The position numbers were made by a program, and so were the translations under genes. Below, one piece after another: positions 35,328-48,792 of a DNA stretch of 64,000 nucleotides. Every line of letters starts with the position of its first letter. The stretch's first letter is position 1. A model generated the notes under the pieces. The model was not told the origin of the DNA. It saw nothing but the letters and a program-made list of their open reading frames with translations, and made no database searches. Origin of the DNA: Daphnia carinata (lineage: Eukaryota > Arthropoda > Branchiopoda > Diplostraca > Daphniidae); contig NC_081340.1 of the NCBI RefSeq assembly GCF_022539665.2, positions 6,819,357-6,883,356 on the forward strand, read 5' to 3'.

Positions 35328-35680
35328 ATGAAGTGCCTTATGGTAAGTGAATAAAATAAAATTAAAACAAACAATAAACTAAATTCATATTGCAAATGAT
35401 TGAATGTTTACATTCATGCTAAAAGATGATTGCCGCCTTGCTGATGATCTGGGCAACGATCTGTTTGGCTAATCCAGCCGAAGCCGAGGTGACCAAAGCG
35501 ATTGACGGTGAGGCGCACGACTTGGTCGGAGACGAACACTTTCTCAAGAAATACAAGAAACACCGGGCCTACCATCCAGTCCCCGTCTATCGGCCAGTTT
35601 ATCACCCGGTACCTGTTTACCATCCCGTTCCCGTCTACCATCCAGCTCCGGTTCACTACAAGAAGTTCCACAAGGGTTAA
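35328..35680 (+). CDS. Small secreted Tyr/Pro/His-rich protein, copy 2
   Basis: Two exons, 35328-35342 (MKCLM) and 35426-35680; 89 aa. It has the signal peptide MKCLMMIAALLMIWATICLA, an acidic segment DGEAHDLVGDE, the basic motif HFLKKYKKHRAYH, then YRPVYHPVPVYHPVPVYHP and a HYKKFHKG end. It differs from the 34 kb paralogue mainly by one more PVYHP unit. Predicted extracellular and structural; unknown in function. Confidence 0.88.
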
Positions 35681-37040
35681 CTGGAATACACACTTCGTGG
35701 CATTCAAGTTTCTCCAGTGAATAAAAACGCACAAAAACAAAAAAAAAAAAAAAAAAAAACAGGCAGAGCTACAACTCAAACAAAAACAACCCAAAAAAAT
35801 GTCGAGCTTTCTCTGCACAACGTGTACCATTTCTTTCACCTGTCAATCACCGTTGCCAACTTGTTACGGCACAATGTGCTTCAAGTTATTTGTACTTAAA
35901 GGGAATTCTTTTTTCGCTCTTGATTTTTTGTTGTTGAAATACACGCTTTTGTAAAGAAAGCCTTTGCGTGCCCTCATGTTATGCCAACAATTGGGGAAGA
36001 AAAAGTGGCCTCATCTGCAGCGGCCATTGCATTATGCCGAGATATTTTAGCCGACAGTTGATGAAATCGCAGAGAAACTTAAAGGGAGAGATTAGGCAAA
36101 GCAGATGGCCAATATGCGTGAAAGGCACACACGAGCTTTCCAATTTCTGTACAGGAAATGTTGGCAACTCTCAAATGTAGTGAAAGTTCCCTCGAAAAAA
36201 ACAACAACAAAATATCTTTCTAGCAACGAATTCGGTTCGTTCGTTTTTTTTTCTTTTCTTTCGATGTCAAATGGATTACAAACCGGACGACTAGTCGATT
36301 TTCACTGGACGCAACAACAGTTATAAGATTTGCACGGGATGATTTCAAGATGATAAAAACCTTAAATAAAAAAAACTAGCTTTCGACGGATGATCTCATT
36401 TGAATGACGTGTGTACGACGACACCATCTGTTCATCTCAAAAAAAAAAAAAAAAAAAAAGGAAAACAAGCTGTGTTGGTTTTACACAAATGTACGTTGTA
36501 AAAAAAAAAGCTTTCATTTTCACTTGAACTATTCGGCTGTGGAAAACAATTAGCTCAAGGCCGCCAGTCTTCCATTAAAAATCTGTTTCGTTTTCCTAGT
36601 TTACCTAAGTTGCCTATCCAATTTCCAATTAAAAAAAAAAAAAAACACAATTTTTCTTTTCATATTTTCTCCTACTTTGATAACAAACAAAACAAACTAG
36701 ATACTCGCCTACCTGGTCTTTTAAAAGGATAAATTTCACGTTAAAAAAAAAAAATAATAATAATTAAGTAGCAAGACGAGTGTCCAGCCTGTTAAGTCGT
36801 GCGATGTAGCGACATTCTGAGCCCCGGCAACTTCATCTATGCACTTCTACGGAAACGCAGAGAGGCAGGCGGAGAAAGGGAGAAAGAGAGAAAGAAAGGG
36901 AAGACGAACGCACTGTTGAACGAAAACTCGCTTTTTTTTTTCTTTCGTCCCTGCAGGCAGTTGTACAGTATAAAAACGCAGCGATGCTCGGTAAATAGCC
37001 ACACTTTCTTGCTTAAACATCTAGCGACTACTACCACAAA
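35681..37040. other. Non-coding stretch before the Lys/SYG-repeat gene
   Basis: Long A-runs (35739, 36440, 36633) and AT-rich sequence. A TATA box, TATAAAAA, at 36969-36976 serves the gene starting at 37041. No other feature. Confidence 0.5.
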
Positions 37041-37494
37041 ATGAAGCTCTTCCTGGTAAGTCTTTTTTTTTCAATTCGAAATATTTGATGGTTTCCCAAA
37101 ATCCCCGATTTTTAATGTTTGTCTTGTTTTTATTTCGCATTGATAGCTGATCGCAATCTTCGTCGCAATAGTGATGGTCAACGCCGTGCCTCTGCAAGGC
37201 GAGAAGGGCGAAACGGCGATCATCGCCGACGATTTGGATACGGCCGAGATGTTCGCTAAGAGTTACGGCAAACCTAAAGCCCCTAAATCGTCGTACGGTT
37301 CTCCGCAGAAAGCCAAGAAGGAGAAGGCACCTAAAGCATCTTACGGCTCTCCGCAGAAAGCCAAGAAGGAGAAGGCACCTAAAGCATCGTACGGTGCACC
37401 CAAAGCCAAGCCTCAGAAGGAGAAGGCACCCAAATCATCGTACGGCAAACCGAAGAAAGAAAAGAAACCCGACTCGTCCTACGGTAGAAAATAG
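37041..37494 (+). CDS. Secreted Lys-rich SYG-repeat protein
   Basis: Two exons, 37041-37055 (MKLFL) and 37147-37494; 120 aa. The signal peptide MKLFLLIAIFVAIVMVNA is followed by a short acidic stretch (DDLDTAEMFAKSYG). The rest is repeats of a unit like APKASYGSPQKAKKEK, about six times, ending PDSSYGRK. The Lys plus Ser-Tyr-Gly pattern resembles cationic adhesive or matrix proteins in which Tyr could be modified to DOPA; that is inference. A TATA box at 36969 sits about 70 bp upstream. Its intron position matches its neighbours. It lacks the full EHxLKK motif. Confidence 0.87.
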
Positions 37495-38992
37495 AACTTC
37501 AGACACGAAGTTCAGCTGCACGATGATGTGTGTGTTTTTTTTTTCTTCTTTAAATCTTACACGAGTCCTGTTGATGATTGACCTGTTTTGTTATACGGTG
37601 GATAACGCGCTGTGCCGCTATCCGATTATATCTCCATTTCTTTTTTGTTCTTTCAATGTAACGCTCCTCGTTTGAATGATTCGCTTCCTCACGCATTTTT
37701 CGTACGATACTTGTCTGTTGTCAAGTATCACCTCTTTCCTCTCACGTCACGCTCAATTCAATGCTAGCGTTCCATTTATGTAAACCACTTATCTTTTGAG
37801 GATGAAATATAATTTTTTGAAAATGTGAACGCTTCAGCAGTTACGTATTTATGAATAATCAAATAATACTACGCGTTAACTACTAGCCAAGTGCGGCCGA
37901 GTTACACGTTTGAAAATCCCGCTATATTTTTTAATGATCGATCATAAAAGTCTGTAAACGCGTTCACAAAGAAATGAGTGCTCAATGTTCGGTTTAATTT
38001 TTTACAATTAAACGAACGATGGAGCGATAAAAGAGAGAGCGAATGAAAAAAGAAAGTTAGGCCGACGCAACTGGATATACCGCATAAATAAGTTTTAAAC
38101 AATGGCCAAAGTTTGATGGTAGGTTTCACACGACCTTGAATTCAAGAGGAAAAAAAAAAATACATTTGCATCTTTAAGACCATGTAGGGTTTCGATGGCT
38201 GATGGCTCGAGATTAGTCAATGAGGTTTCCACTTCGTCCAGAGGAGCAACAAGTTAAGTTTGTAACAAGATATGGCTATCATATGAAAGTTTGTATAAAA
38301 AAAAGGTATTTTTTGTTATTGTTGTTGTTGTAAGGGACCAAGGGGAAAAGACCTATGAGTACTCTGGGAAAAGACCAACAACAATAACAAGTTTTAAAAA
38401 ATGAAATTCAAAAAAAAAAAAAAATTATGATAATTTTAGGTCTTGTCGTACAAGTCGTTTCATTTGCTTTCCCCTCGATAAATAAACGATGAAACATTTG
38501 AATCAAGTAATATTAGAAGCAGATTGCCCTTCAACTTTCTTTCATGTCTCGATCGGAAACGAAAATGCTCAAATACATCCTTCAATCATTTGGGGCAAAA
38601 AAATCGTGTAAGTTTCAAACTATCGATATCTTTTTGGAATTTTTGGCTGCATAGAAACTATTTAGATCATTTGTTGAGCTTGAGATAGCTACAACCCCAC
38701 CGAGACATTGATCTCTACATCTCGATGGGGAAAAAAACAAACGGATAAAAAAGGATCTATAATTATCGCGACAAGTGACGGTGTTGCATGATTTAAAATG
38801 ACCCGGATAGGTGCCCCAGCGTCTTACGTCAATCTCAATCTAGTTTAAACAAGTGATAAAAAAAAGCATCTGAAAATACGCATCACAAAAAACCACAGCG
38901 TCACTCGGCTAATGAAGCTCGAGTAAGCTGTTCGTAATTCAAGTAAGTAATCTCATTATTATTCCGTTCAAACAATTAACAATAAAATAATA
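37495..38992. other. Non-coding stretch upstream of aminopeptidase
   Basis: AT-rich; no exon recognised. Short near-inverted GGTCTTTTCCC-like sequence occurs at 38340-38375. Confidence 0.5.
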
Positions 38993-41900
38993 ATGAAACT
39001 AACCTCTAATAAAGACAAAGGAATGAAGATATCACAGAGCTTGCTTTTCGTCCTCTTGATCGCCGTTTGCGCGGCCTACGACAACGGCCAATATGACGGC
39101 CCTGATGAGGTGGAGTTACGTCTACTCGAGCCAGCTGTCGTGCCGGACCCGGTCGATGGAATTAGCCGTTGGTGGTACACTCCATCCCGGAAGGCCCATA
39201 TCTATCGCCCAAAGTACCCGAAAAACATTGAGATGCAGCCGAGACAAGGAGAAGATTTGCGGCTACCAGGAAACATTTTGCCTCGCCTCTACACTGTCCG
39301 CCTTCTACCGTTCATTCAAGTGGGCAACTGGACAACCGATGGATACGTCGAAATCCTCGTCGATTGCGTCATCTCAACTGTCAACATCTCCATGAACAGT
39401 CTTGATCTAACCATCGATCTAACTTCTATAACGGTACTACGACAAAAATGAGAATAGATATTTTTAAAGAAAATTTAAGCTGATTGCGTAAATTGCAAAA
39501 AAAAGGTAACGGATGAACAGACTGGCAATCCGATTAACGTCGTCAATTTCATCGATGAACAATCGACTCGTGAGCTCATTACGATCCAAGTGTCTCAGCC
39601 TTTGACAGTCGGTAGACAGTACAAGATTACCATGAAATTCATTTCGATTTTGAACGCTCTGTTGGCGGGATTTTACCGATCGTCTTACGTCGAGAACGGC
39701 GTGACCAAGTAATAAAAAATAAAATTTAATATAAATAAATTTAACGAGCCCGCTAAAATCATCACCACAGGTATCTAGCCGTGACTCAATTTGAAGCTAC
39801 CGATGCCCGCCGTTCTTTCCCTTGCTTCGACGAGCCCACCATGAAAGCTAATTTCACTGTCACGCTCGGCCGTCCGGAGACCTGGACTTCTACCAGCAAC
39901 ATGCCACTGATCACCACCGAGCCAATGTACGTATTGATTTCTAAACAAATTTAACACACAAAAAATTCCGAAATTCAAAAGAAGGGAATTGAAATACAAT
40001 TCATTGTCTGTAAAAATTGAAATGGCAACGAGGTAGTGATGGAATGCCTGGATACGTTTGGGACAACTACCAGACTTCAGTGATTATGTCCTCGTATCTT
40101 GTGGCTTTTATGGTGTCGGATTTCATTGGCATTCCGGCAGAACCGGGACTCAGCAACGTCGAGTTCCGCATTTGGGCCCGACCGGATGCCCGCAATCTTA
40201 CAGAGTATGTATATAACATAATTTTTTCTTTCTACTTTATCGCGTAATAAAAGCTGAACTTAACGCACAAAAACATAAAGTTACTCACGAGATATCGGCC
40301 CACGAATTTTGGAATTCTTCGAGAGCTTCTACAACATCGACTACCCACTACCCAAACAAGATATGGCCGCCATTCCGGACTTTGCCGCAGGTCCGTCTAT
40401 TTATTTTTAGAAAATCCCTTTAATTTCAAAATCCCTTTTTTTTAATTACAGGAGCTATGGAAAATTGGGGTTTGATTACCTACAGGTACAAGCGATTCAA
40501 ATTATGGCAAACATTTAAGGGAATTTTATTAACTAAAATTGTATGCAGGGAACAATATCTACTCGTAGATCCCAACACTGCTACCGCACGTGCAATTCAA
40601 TTGGCCGCAGTCGTGAGCGCTCACGAACTCGCTCATCAGTGGTTTGGCAATTTAGTCACAATGGATTGGTAATACTTTTTTAAAATTCAAATCAGGGTAA
40701 ACGAAATTTTCTAATTTCCTTCTCGTGGGGGGGACTTGAAAAAAGGTGGAACGCTTTGTGGTTGAACGAAGGATTTGCTTCGTACATGGAATACCTCGGC
40801 ACGGATGCGGTAAGGAAAATGCGGACAATTAATGGAATTATTTAAAAACAGTTGAATCAAAAGGAATTTTATATGGGCAAGGCTTCAGGTGAGGCCCAAA
40901 AAAGGTGCAAGTGAAAGTTCTCATCTTTAACAAGCGTAAATCGATCGTAATTAATCAGAATTGAAACTAGTTTTTTTTTTCCCGACAATTTCTAAAGAAG
41001 AAACATGTCTAGCCGCACATCATCTTGCATCTAATCTTGATAGCAAAAAAAAAAAAAAATGGAGAAAGTTGATTGGAAATTGGAAACCTTTTCCGGACTG
41101 TTTTACTTTGACAAATACGAAAAACACGTCGTCACGTCTAAGAAAAAAAAAAAAAAAAAACTCGATTTTTACCTAAAAAAAAAAAAAAAGAAGAAGAAGA
41201 ATGAAAGAAAGAAAATGCTTGTTTTAGTGCCTTTGTTAACGTGGAGAAATCAGGGCAATTTGCAGCCATTGTCAGCACAGATATTTCTTTTAGAAATTGT
41301 CTATGACACAACTTAGAGCGTAAGCTTATGTCACGTATTCCACTGCCTTAGGTGGAGCCGGATTTCAAGATGAACGACCAATTTATTCTGGAAAATTTGC
41401 AATACGTTTTCGGCATCGACGCGCTGGAGACTTCGAGACCCATCAACATCGAGGTCAACACACCCGCCGAAATCAATTCCATGTTTGATGCCATTTCCTA
41501 CGAGAAAGGTTCGTTTGGCCCAGCAAGGATATACCGATTGAACATCACTCGTTTCAAAAATAAAATGAAATTTCTATTCGATTTTTTTTAAAGGGTCCTG
41601 TGTCATCCGAATGTGCGCAGATTTTATCGGTTTCGAAACTTTTCAACGCGGTCTGACTCGTTACCTCAACGACAAGTAAAGAATTTCTTTCCCTTTTCTA
41701 AAAAAAAAAAATAATAAGATTGCGAGACTGCATTCGTGGAAATTCAAATATACTTTTTTCTGTGTCTACAATGGCAATAGTGCTTACGGCAATGCTGGAC
41801 AAGACAACTTGTGGGCCGCTCTCCAAACTCAAGCTGACTCGGAAAACGTCCTCCTTCCAGCAACTGTCAAAGAGATCATGGATACTTGGACGTTCAAAAT

Positions 41901-43737
41901 GGGTTTCCCTCTCATTACGGTGACTCGAAACTATCAAACGGGCGGCGCCACCGTGACTCAGGTTCGAATTTGTCCAAACAAGACGAATGCGCAGTTTCAA
42001 TTATAGAATGAAAACAAAAACAAAACAAAAAAACGAAAGAGAAAATGCGGTAAAGTCAAAGACCCTCGAGCTGATCAAAAGAAACTTTGCATCCCCGTTT
42101 ATAGAACCGGTTTTTGCTGCGCAAGAGCAACGACTCCACAGACCCAACTGTTTATCAATGGTGGGTCCCTCTAACGTACACCAGTGACTACACTCAGACA
42201 CCCAGCAAAGATTGGCTATCAGTTGACGAAGTCAGCAAAACTTTGCCTAGCTTAGGAGCCGCTGCTAATCAATGGGTCGTCTTTAACGTCGATCAACAGA
42301 GTATGTGCTAAATGAGATGCAATACTTTTGAGCTCTTTTAGTTAGTGGATGATTTTTTTTTTTTACAATGTCTAACAGATTATTACCGAGTGGCTTACGA
42401 TGCCGTCAATTACGGGCTCATTCGTGATCAGCTGATTGCCGATCATCAACGCGTCTCCGATAACAATCGAGCTCAGCTACTCGACGACGCCTTCACGTTG
42501 GCTTTGACAGAGTTGATACCTTACAGCGAAGCACTCGACCTCACTTTGTACCTGAAAAACGAACGAGATTACGTGCCGTGGCACGCAGTCCTTTCCGAGC
42601 TGAATTACATCGATATTATGCTTTACAATTTCGCAGAATTCCCCAACTGGAAGGTACTCATCCCCCTATTCTTTTAATCCATTGGATGGTTGCCTAAACT
42701 GTTTTACGATTGGCGCAGAATTACATGACTAGCATCGTCGAGCCTTATTACACGGCCATCGGGTTCCAGGAGACGCAGGCCGATCCTCATTTGATTAAAT
42801 ACAGTCGCATCGACGCCATGAACTGGGCATGCAGATTGGGCGTCGCCGATTGCGTCCAAAACTCGCTAAGCACGTATGCCACGCTGATGAGCCAACCTGA
42901 CAATCTCGCCCAGTAAATTCATATTCAAAAGATTATTCTAACGCAGCTATTTAAAATTACTTTCGGTTTAAAAAAAAAAAAAAAGGATTGTTTCGCCGAA
43001 TGAAAAATCAACAATTTTACGAACTGCTATCGAAAACGGCGGCCAGGCCGAATACGATTTCGCTTTCAATCAATACAAAACGAAAGGAGATACAAGCTTC
43101 TTGGTTGCCATGTGCGCTAGCAAACAAGCTGCTGTGCTTTCAGGGTAATTAAAAAAAAAAACACAATCAAAATTCGCTAATGGAAACGCCATGATATAAA
43201 AATGGGGGCAGGTTGCTGGACATGTTGCTGGACCCCACTTCAGGAATTTTGAGGTCGGACGTCAACCTCGTCTTCAACAACGTGGCAAATAATCCTATCG
43301 GCAATGAAATCGCACTTGATTTCTTGATCAATAGATGGGACGATATTCAAAACGCGTAAGTGAAAGAATTTTAAAAAATATTTGTTTACTGAACGATTGA
43401 TTGTGAGTGGGGAACTGTTAACAGACTTGGATCTACTTACTTCGGCACTTGGTATCGCTACGTTTGCACTCGCCAAAACACACAAGCTGGGCTGGACAAG
43501 GTACGTCGACAATCATTTTTGCAAGTAAATTACTGATGAAACAACTGTTTCGTCTTGCCTTAGCTAATTCAACTGCGTGACGCCCACCCGCTCATTTTGG
43601 GTAATTCCAACAGCGTCAAACAAGGACTACAAACGGTCGAATCAAACATACAATGGGTTTCCCTCAACGAAGGGGAAATTGGCATCTGGCTGGCCGGCCA
43701 TCAAACAACAAAGGATTTCGAAGCCATTCGCCAATAA
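38993..43737 (+). CDS. Secreted M1 aminopeptidase N
   Basis: Eighteen exons: 38993-39433, 39506-39708, 39771-39926, 40037-40204, 40281-40390, 40452-40485, 40549-40668, 40746-40809, 41352-41508, 41594-41675, 41781-41961, 42105-42300, 42379-42653, 42719-42912, 42986-43144, 43212-43355, 43425-43500 and 43564-43737; 977 aa. It is a zinc exopeptidase that removes N-terminal residues from peptides. Active-site motifs are GAMENWGL (substrate N-terminus) and [17 protein letters not shown]...NEGFAS (zinc HExxH and downstream Glu). The transition-state Tyr is in ISYEKG. An ERAP1-like C-terminal half follows. The signal peptide ([19 protein letters not shown]) starts at the second in-frame Met (39023), the more likely start. 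There is no hydrophobic C-terminus for a GPI anchor, unlike many insect gut APNs, so it may be soluble. Intron 8 is long and full of A-runs. Confidence 0.95.
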
Positions 43738-46085
43738 AAACAAGATGGTTTCCACGTTTCTGTTCAATTCGTGGAGAGTGTTTAACTCTATTTTCTGTTA
43801 CATTAGCAATAGGATAGCAAATTCAATATAAAAGCAGGGTAAAAGTACTTTCAGCAATTGGGAAATCCCCACCGTTTCTAATAAGCAAGAAAGCTAAGCT
43901 TTTATTAGCCAACAAGACATTATTTCAGAAAACAGGCAATATTTTGCAATAGAACAAGGTCTTCCGCTTGTCTTAAGTTACACATCTAATTCCCCGTAAC
44001 AAGGTCTGCAATTACTCATAACTGGTTGATAAAACAAAAACTGGTAACAAAAAGAACAAAAAAAAAAAAAACCAACATGGAAACCAAAAACAGCTGTTTT
44101 ATCAGCCATGGTTCAACACAGCCTAGGGCTGGACAATTTAATTTGATTAACTGGGCTTCAAAAAAATGATTTCATCAATAGAAAGCTAAACCACTACACA
44201 ATGGGGGTTGTATAATTTGGAATCTGGAATTATTTGCAGGAAGTGTAAGACTTTTCATCGACTCTATTCAATGTTCAAAGCAGCCCAAGGTTAAATCAAA
44301 CTGGGCATATGCTGTGATGACAAACTATGATAAAAACGTCAACAGCACAGGTTTTGAACGAAGAATTCATGGAAGGGCACGGTCTGAAAAAACCTCGCAA
44401 CGATTTCTAATTTCGGCAGACATGTCTATACGAATGATTTTCTGAAATATTTTCGAACCGAATAGTTTGACAAATCCAAAACAAAAAAGTTAACGAAACG
44501 GGTTTCGATTTGTGTCCAAATGTAGAGTCAGAGAGTTTTATAAATACGAACAGAGTGAAAAGAGAAATACTTTTCGATCGACACATGAAAAACGAAAGCA
44601 AGGAGAACTTACTACTTGATGTTGGCCACGTTGAACTCTCACCACTAGACGTTTGCAGCTTCAAATGGATGGGCTTGACGACGGTAAAAGCTTGACCATG
44701 ATCTTACACTGACTCGTTAGTTTTAATATTTTATTTGAATTGTACGTAATTGTTTTAATTTATGTTGGCGACAAGGATCAGCCTAAAACGCCGACGCGGG
44801 AAGACGACTAAAAAAAAAGTGCGCCTGGCGCCTCACCACAATGGGACAAGCAAAACAACGTTGCGATTTTGTTTTGGAAAATTCTAGATCATAAAATGAA
44901 TGATTTATTTTGGCGAAGATGTCATTATTTGCAAATGGCAACATACTGTTCTTTGTCTAATTGTTGGAAAAGTGGGAAGGATATAGTCGCAGGGCAGAGA
45001 TTAAGTTATTATGAACGGACAAGAAAGTGGAAAAAATTAATTGTAGATATGTTGATATGATTAAAGGAACATTGAATGTAAAACATTTTGAACCAGTAAA
45101 GTTAATCGAACAATTACAAAAGGGTTAGAAAATGGTTTTCTGGCACGTTAAAACTCATTCAATTCGTACATTTCTTTTCTTCGAGTGGTTCGGTTCAGGT
45201 GCGGTAATGCTTACGTGACTTAGCCGTGCTTCTAAAGAGATTATAGTTGGAGATGATAGTTGGAGGTGTATTTCTAGAAGCATATCCAACGTAGACCTTT
45301 CTAAAGATAAATTGTTTGGTGACTGGTGATGAGGGGAGATGAAAATTTTGGAAGCCTTGAGTGATCGAAACCCAAGATGGCTGCTTCCCCTTTTCTCGGC
45401 AGTTTGGACAAAAAATGCCTACCCCTCCTCCTTCAATCATTTAAGCGTCCTTCAGAAACTTTTTGCTAATCGTTTTAACATTGCAGGTAACAACAAACGA
45501 CTGCACGTAAAGGTTGGGTTCGCAAATCGTTGCATAAATGAGTAGACATTGCCTTAAGTCTCCCGCTGCTTTCTGGCTACTGCCTTACGGAATCGACATT
45601 CATTTTTACACGTAAGAAGTACTCGAGCTAATAAACACAATGTCCACTGCTACAATCTAAAAGTATTTCTATTTTTCCCGCAGGTTTCTCTTTCATTTCA
45701 CCTGTGGCCGTGACCTACATCTTTTTCCAGGGTAAGAATCGATAAACTTATTGAACACACATACCAGACTGGGTATTAGTTAAGGATAGAGCTATGAAAT
45801 GTCGACGCCATTCATCTGTTCGTTATCTGCACTGCAAACAGGATTTAACGCACATCTAGTCCATTTGCAGTGCAATAAAAATTTTAACGTCATGGAGAGC
45901 CGTAAAGTTGCTAGACCACATTGAGAAACCATAAGAATCACAGCTGTTCCACTTGCTAGAAATACGTTAACGAAAGTGAAACGAAAGGCCAAAAATGACA
46001 AAACCAGGTAACAAGTCATTCAACTAATCAGTTGACCAAGTTTCTTTATGACACGAGCACCTTCACGCGTACACAATATTCGAAG
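43738..46085. other. Non-coding stretch
   Basis: About 2.3 kb with scattered short ORFs that lack splice support or family likeness. I see no gene. Confidence 0.45.
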
Positions 46086-47313
46086 ATGAAACTCAGTCTT
46101 CTGGTAAGCACTTCGCCTAATAACGAAAAGTGAGAAAGATTGCATTTGTTTTCAATGTTTTTACAGTTTGCCCAGCTGATATTTGGCTTCGTGTCCACCT
46201 CGTTTATCCAGCCCGTTTTTCGGAATGTCCCGAATTCTCATGGCATTCGCGTCCGACGATACGACCCCATGATCGACATGAAGTCCGAAGAGTTTCTCCT
46301 CTTGAAGTACTTTAAGTACAAATGGATTGCAAAGTGCTATCAGAAAGGCCAATGTCATAACGGTAACTTCAAACGTTACTAACGCGAAAGAGATTTTGAA
46401 ATTGAATACCATAATTAATTTTTTTTTCTTCTAAATTTCAGATCATGGATATGAAAGGCAAAGTTACGGCTATTCCCAAAGTTCATACGGTGGTCATGGA
46501 GGCTATTCCGAAAGCTCCTATGGAGGGGAAAAATCGAAAGGAAAAAGTAAAGGCAAAGGAGGAGGAGGAGGAGGAGGTGGTAGCTACGGAGGAGGCGGAG
46601 GTGGAAGTGATGGCCACGGAATGCAATCAAAAGGTAAAGGAGACGACGGAGGTGATGGTTATGGAGGAGGCGGAGGTGGTAGCTACGGAGGGCAATCGAA
46701 AGGTAAAGGAAAAGGCGGTGGAGGTGGCAGCTATGGGGGAGGCGGAGGGGACAGTTACGGAGGAGGTGATAGCGGAAGCACATCCAAAGGCAAAGGCGGA
46801 GGAGGCGATAGCTACGGAAGCACATCCAAAGGCAAAGGCGGAGGAGGCGATAGCTACGGAAGCACATCCAAAGGCAAAGGCGGAGGAGGCGATAGCTACG
46901 GAGGCACATCCAAAGGCAAAGGTGGAGGAGGCTATGGCGACGGAGGCTATGGCGGCGGAGGTCATGGAGGGAAATCGAAAGGGAAGGGTAAAGGTGGAAG
47001 CTACGGAGGAGGATATAGTGGTAGATCAGGGGGTGGGTACGGTGGATCGGGTGGATCAAGCCGTGAGGGAGGTGGATCAGGCGAATCAAGCAGCAGCGGC
47101 GGCAATGGTGGTTCGTATGGATACAGTAACAGTGGCGGATCGGGAAAAGGCGGGGGATCCAGTGGATCTAGTAAAAGTGGCGGATCCAGCAAAGGGTGTG
47201 ATTCAGGTGCGTCAGGCAAAGGTGGTGACTCGGGTGGATCTGGCAAGAGTGGCGACTCGGGTAGCTCGGGCAAAGCGGACGGAACAGGAGGATCTGGAAG
47301 TAAGCAAAGATAA
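46086..47313 (+). CDS. Secreted glycine-rich protein with CYxKGxC motif (361 aa)
   Basis: Three exons, 46086-46103, 46167-46362 and 46442-47313. The signal peptide is MKLSLLFAQLIFGFVSTSF. The middle exon ends with a basic motif (LKYFKYKWIAKCYQKGQCHN) that parallels WLKKCYKKGGCG of the 50 kb gene, and the next intron has the same phase 1. The last exon encodes a long Gly/Ser/Lys tail: SKGKG, GGGGDSYGS and SGSGK units, then Gly/Ser-rich to SKQR. No catalytic motif. Probably an extracellular structural or adhesive protein; function unknown. A competing plus-frame ORF over the same exon is a shadow. Confidence 0.85.
46777..46935 (+). repeat. 42-bp coding tandem repeat
   Basis: Three whole copies and one partial copy of a 42-nt unit (begins AGCACATCCAAAGGCAAAGG), encoding STSKGKGGGGDSYG. 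Copies are almost identical at DNA level, so the array expanded recently. Confidence 0.9.
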
Positions 47314-48792
47314 ATCGCTATCTGCCATTGTGGATAAGCACATTTCAATCTCAATTACTATGCATCAATTATACTTCCCTGTCTTTCTCATTTTGTTGTT
47401 ATTCTTCGTAAGGATGTCCCAATCATGTCGAAACGATTTGAATTCTCTCTGCGTCCTCTTATGCATTCATGAATATTTAAAGCAAAATCATCTCTATTAT
47501 ATCTTTTGTTATAACAAGAGAACTTTCATCAAATAAAAATGTTACAATTTATTTTTAGAATCGAGAAAAGATAAGAAAAAGCTTTGCTTTACATCACCGC
47601 TTAGTTTAGGACAGGACGTGCTTGTTTTTCTAATTATTCGCAGAGTTTCTGTTTTGGAACAACTTGTCACCGTTGCTACGTGAAAGAACTTCCATCAAGA
47701 CTTTTACCACTGATTTTTCAGCCAACGTAAAAGCTGTCGGTGATAGCAGAATGGTAACTTTGATTAAGAGAGTATCCTAACATTTCGTCTTTACGCATGA
47801 AAAGGAGAAAAGAAACTGGAAAATCAAAATGTAACCTACATTTCATTGTGCGACCTCGTCACTATGTCGCGTACACCCTTCACCGTACAGATTCAGCACA
47901 ATGAATTAACTTTTACTGCGAACGTAAATTTTTTTAAATTTTTTAAGCATGGAATCGACTATACCTACCTGTTATAGTAATTGTACTTCTTACAGTATTT
48001 CGATTTTACCTTTAAAGGTTTTAGGAGAACACGTTTGTAGCAGCTATAACGCCCTTCAGCTGGAACTCATTTGCATATGTTTTGCCTCATAGGAAGTTGT
48101 CGAACATCAACTGGTATTTGAATACCTGAGCCTGTCATAAAAAAGAAAAGAAAAGCTACGTGCTAAATGAAAATGGGTGTGGATAAAACACAGCCTACAC
48201 CCAGAGCAAGTAGAACATTTGCATTTTGAATAATTGCCAAGAGGAGAAACGTAAAGAGCCTTGACCCCTTTCCTTCCACGTTTCCACTCCCGGATTTTTC
48301 ATTTTCGTAAATACTTTGTTTAGTTTCCGGAAAAGATGGCCAACTTAGGAAAAAAAAAAAAACCTTGATCGTGTCCACCTTTGCAAGCCTTCAATTCCGG
48401 AACTGAGTCACCAAAAACGAAGGTAAAAGAAAATCCTGAGAGCAATTCCTACGTCGTTTGTGAACAAGGTCGGTTGATAACGATGCTGATGACCGTAAAT
48501 GTCTTCGACGATCGCCTAGTTCGTACCCAAACTCTTCGTGGCTGACATCAAAATTGTTGCGTAATCCCACTTTTTACTAGCACGGTGGATTTGAAGGAGA
48601 CGAACGAGGCAGGATGGCAGTACCATGTTCTGTGGTAAGTTCTACCTTGAGATTCCTGCTATAGGTCGAAAGAAGGCAAGGCATGCGCTGTATAAAGCTT
48701 GCCGACTCCATTGGGGTTAGCATCAGTCAGCTACGGACTCTCTCGTAAGATTGAACGATTCTAAGAAATCGAATTTCACGCAGCATTTCAAG
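47314..48792. other. Intergenic stretch with promoter of the His/Gly-rich gene
   Basis: AT-rich. A TATA box TATAAAG at 48691-48697 lies about 95 bp before the next start codon. No other gene. Confidence 0.5.

Noticed and set aside
46445-47536. 363-aa ORF in another plus frame
   Set aside because: Overlaps the Gly-rich last exon in a shifted frame; the frame that continues from the signal-peptide exon with matching phase is the one ending at 47313.
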